Of a stretch of 42,530 nt of DNA, positions 41,943-42,530 are shown in pieces; the stretch's first letter is position 1, and each line of letters opens with the position of its first letter. The notes under the pieces are model-generated. The model worked only from the letters and a program-made list of their open reading frames with translations, did no database searches and had not been told where the DNA came from. Source of the stretch: Parvibacillus sp035426385 (GTDB taxonomy: Bacteria; Bacteroidota; Bacteroidia; Chitinophagales; Saprospiraceae); assembly GCA_035426385.1 (NCBI GenBank), contig DAOLZQ010000024.1:1-42530 (forward strand), read 5' to 3'. A program made the position numbers and the translations under genes.

Positions 41943-42300
41943 ATTAAAATAAGACCAATTAGGAACGAAACAGATTACCAAAAAACACTTGAGCGGTTGG
42001 AGATCATTTTCGATGCTAAAAGAGAGGCCGTAGAAGGTGATAAATTGGAAATCTTGGCTATGGTAATTGATAATTACGAAACCGATAATTTTCCCATTGG
42101 AATGCCCGACCCGATTTCCGCAATTAAATTCCGAATGGAGCAGATGGGTCTAAAGCAGAAAGATTTGGTAAAAAATGATTGGTTTCAAAAGTCGAATGAG
42201 CGAGATAATGAATAGAAAGCGTAAGCTCACTTTGGATATGATTAGAAAATTAAGCGCAGATTTAAACATCCCAACAGAAGTATTGATTCAAGATTATTGA
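41943..42300 (+). pseudogene. higA: Decayed HigA-type antitoxin (ATT start and frameshift)
   Basis: The reading frame opens right after a TAA at 41940-41942 and encodes KIRPIRNETDYQKTLERLE, FDAKR, GDKLEILAMVIDNYET, FPIGMPDPISAIKFRMEQMG and KQKDLV, the full N-terminal part of Bacteroidota HigA antitoxins. At 42170-42175 there are six A; with five, the frame would continue as MIGFKSRMSEIMNRKRK, LTLDMIRKLSADL and NIPTEVLIQDY, ending at 42300, exactly as in intact HigA. As it stands the product stops at 42215 without its helix-turn-helix. The expected start codon is ATT rather than ATG. A matching HigB toxin gene is not recognisable upstream. Decay or sequencing error could each explain part of this. 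Confidence 0.8.
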
Positions 42301-42530
42301 TCAAGCTTTTGAGGGCTCTGACCTTTCAGCTAATGAGGGGCCTTCTGGAAATGCACATCGGGAATGGAAGAATAAGAAGTTGAGGGAGACATCGGCTCCG
42401 CTCACCCTACGACCAATCCGATTTGCTTGACGCTACTTGAATCAAATTAATAGACTTTTGTATATTCTGTCAGATTCACGGATTTGTAGATAGCAACTAC
42501 ACTGAAAGTGAATCTGTGATATCCGACAAT
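42301..42530. other. Right edge, no recognisable gene
   Basis: Non-coding as far as I can see: no long frame, no clear hairpin terminator. Any gene beyond the window would start after this point. Confidence 0.4.

Noticed and set aside
1..42530. tRNA, rRNA or CRISPR array
   Set aside because: I scanned for tRNA T-loop patterns, rRNA-like stretches and evenly spaced repeats and found none that hold up.

Overview
The window looks like a piece of a Bacteroidota genome, most likely a draft or metagenome scaffold because it contains a run of exactly 100 N (32197-32296). The phylum is suggested by several independent things. There are TTTG / TAnnTTTG promoters and no obvious Shine-Dalgarno sites. 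One protein carries a type IX secretion C-terminal sorting domain. Many products are short LxxC lipoproteins, and there are HisKA_2 kinase and LytTR regulator genes and the typical Bacteroidota layout of nitrogen-oxide genes. No tRNA, rRNA, CRISPR array or intact transposase is visible.

Positions 1-12000 form a nitrogen-oxide island. On the plus strand: an NsrR-like Rrf2 regulator, a RIC di-iron repair protein with an added DUF2249 domain, a DUF488 protein, a hemerythrin, a DUF1858-DUF2249 protein, a polytopic haem-copper/NnrS-like membrane protein and a MIP18-type Fe-S assembly protein. On the minus strand: norC-norB-like genes followed by a second Rrf2 paralogue, then an outer-membrane porin, a copper nitrite reductase (nirK), a formylglycine-generating-enzyme-fold lipoprotein and an SCO copper chaperone. 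Nitrite would be reduced to NO by NirK and NO to N2O by the NOR-like pair, while RIC, hemerythrin and DUF2249 proteins would deal with nitrosative damage. The same imperfect palindrome (GATARATTTGTC) sits on the promoters of the first rrf2, of norC and of porin-nirK, which suggests one Fe-S regulon. The NorB-like subunit lacks several canonical active-site ligands.

Positions 12000-22500 hold envelope and stress genes: a GNAT-nitrilase fusion, a tightly overlapping MscS-MscS-DUF389-CPA1 antiporter operon, YciE-like and general-stress-26-like proteins ended by a strong terminator, a DadA-type oxidoreductase, a repeat-rich intergenic stretch and a small lipoprotein.

Positions 22600-26350 carry arsR-arsM with two ArsR-type operators, followed with very short spacing by a secreted beta-helix protein and a Kir potassium channel. 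Next come a TPR histidine kinase/LytTR pair, an unknown exported protein and an amino-acid permease that ends beside the assembly gap.

Positions 32500-35820 (minus strand) encode the two-component NHEJ system, Ku and LigD. LigD is split by one base in a poly-A tract between its phosphoesterase and ligase domains. The rest holds a Tat-exported amine oxidase, an SDR enzyme behind an 18-bp perfect palindrome, an MbfA-like ferritin-VIT1 transporter, a di-haem cytochrome c flanked by a short dispersed repeat, and a decayed HigA-type antitoxin with an ATT start and a frameshift.
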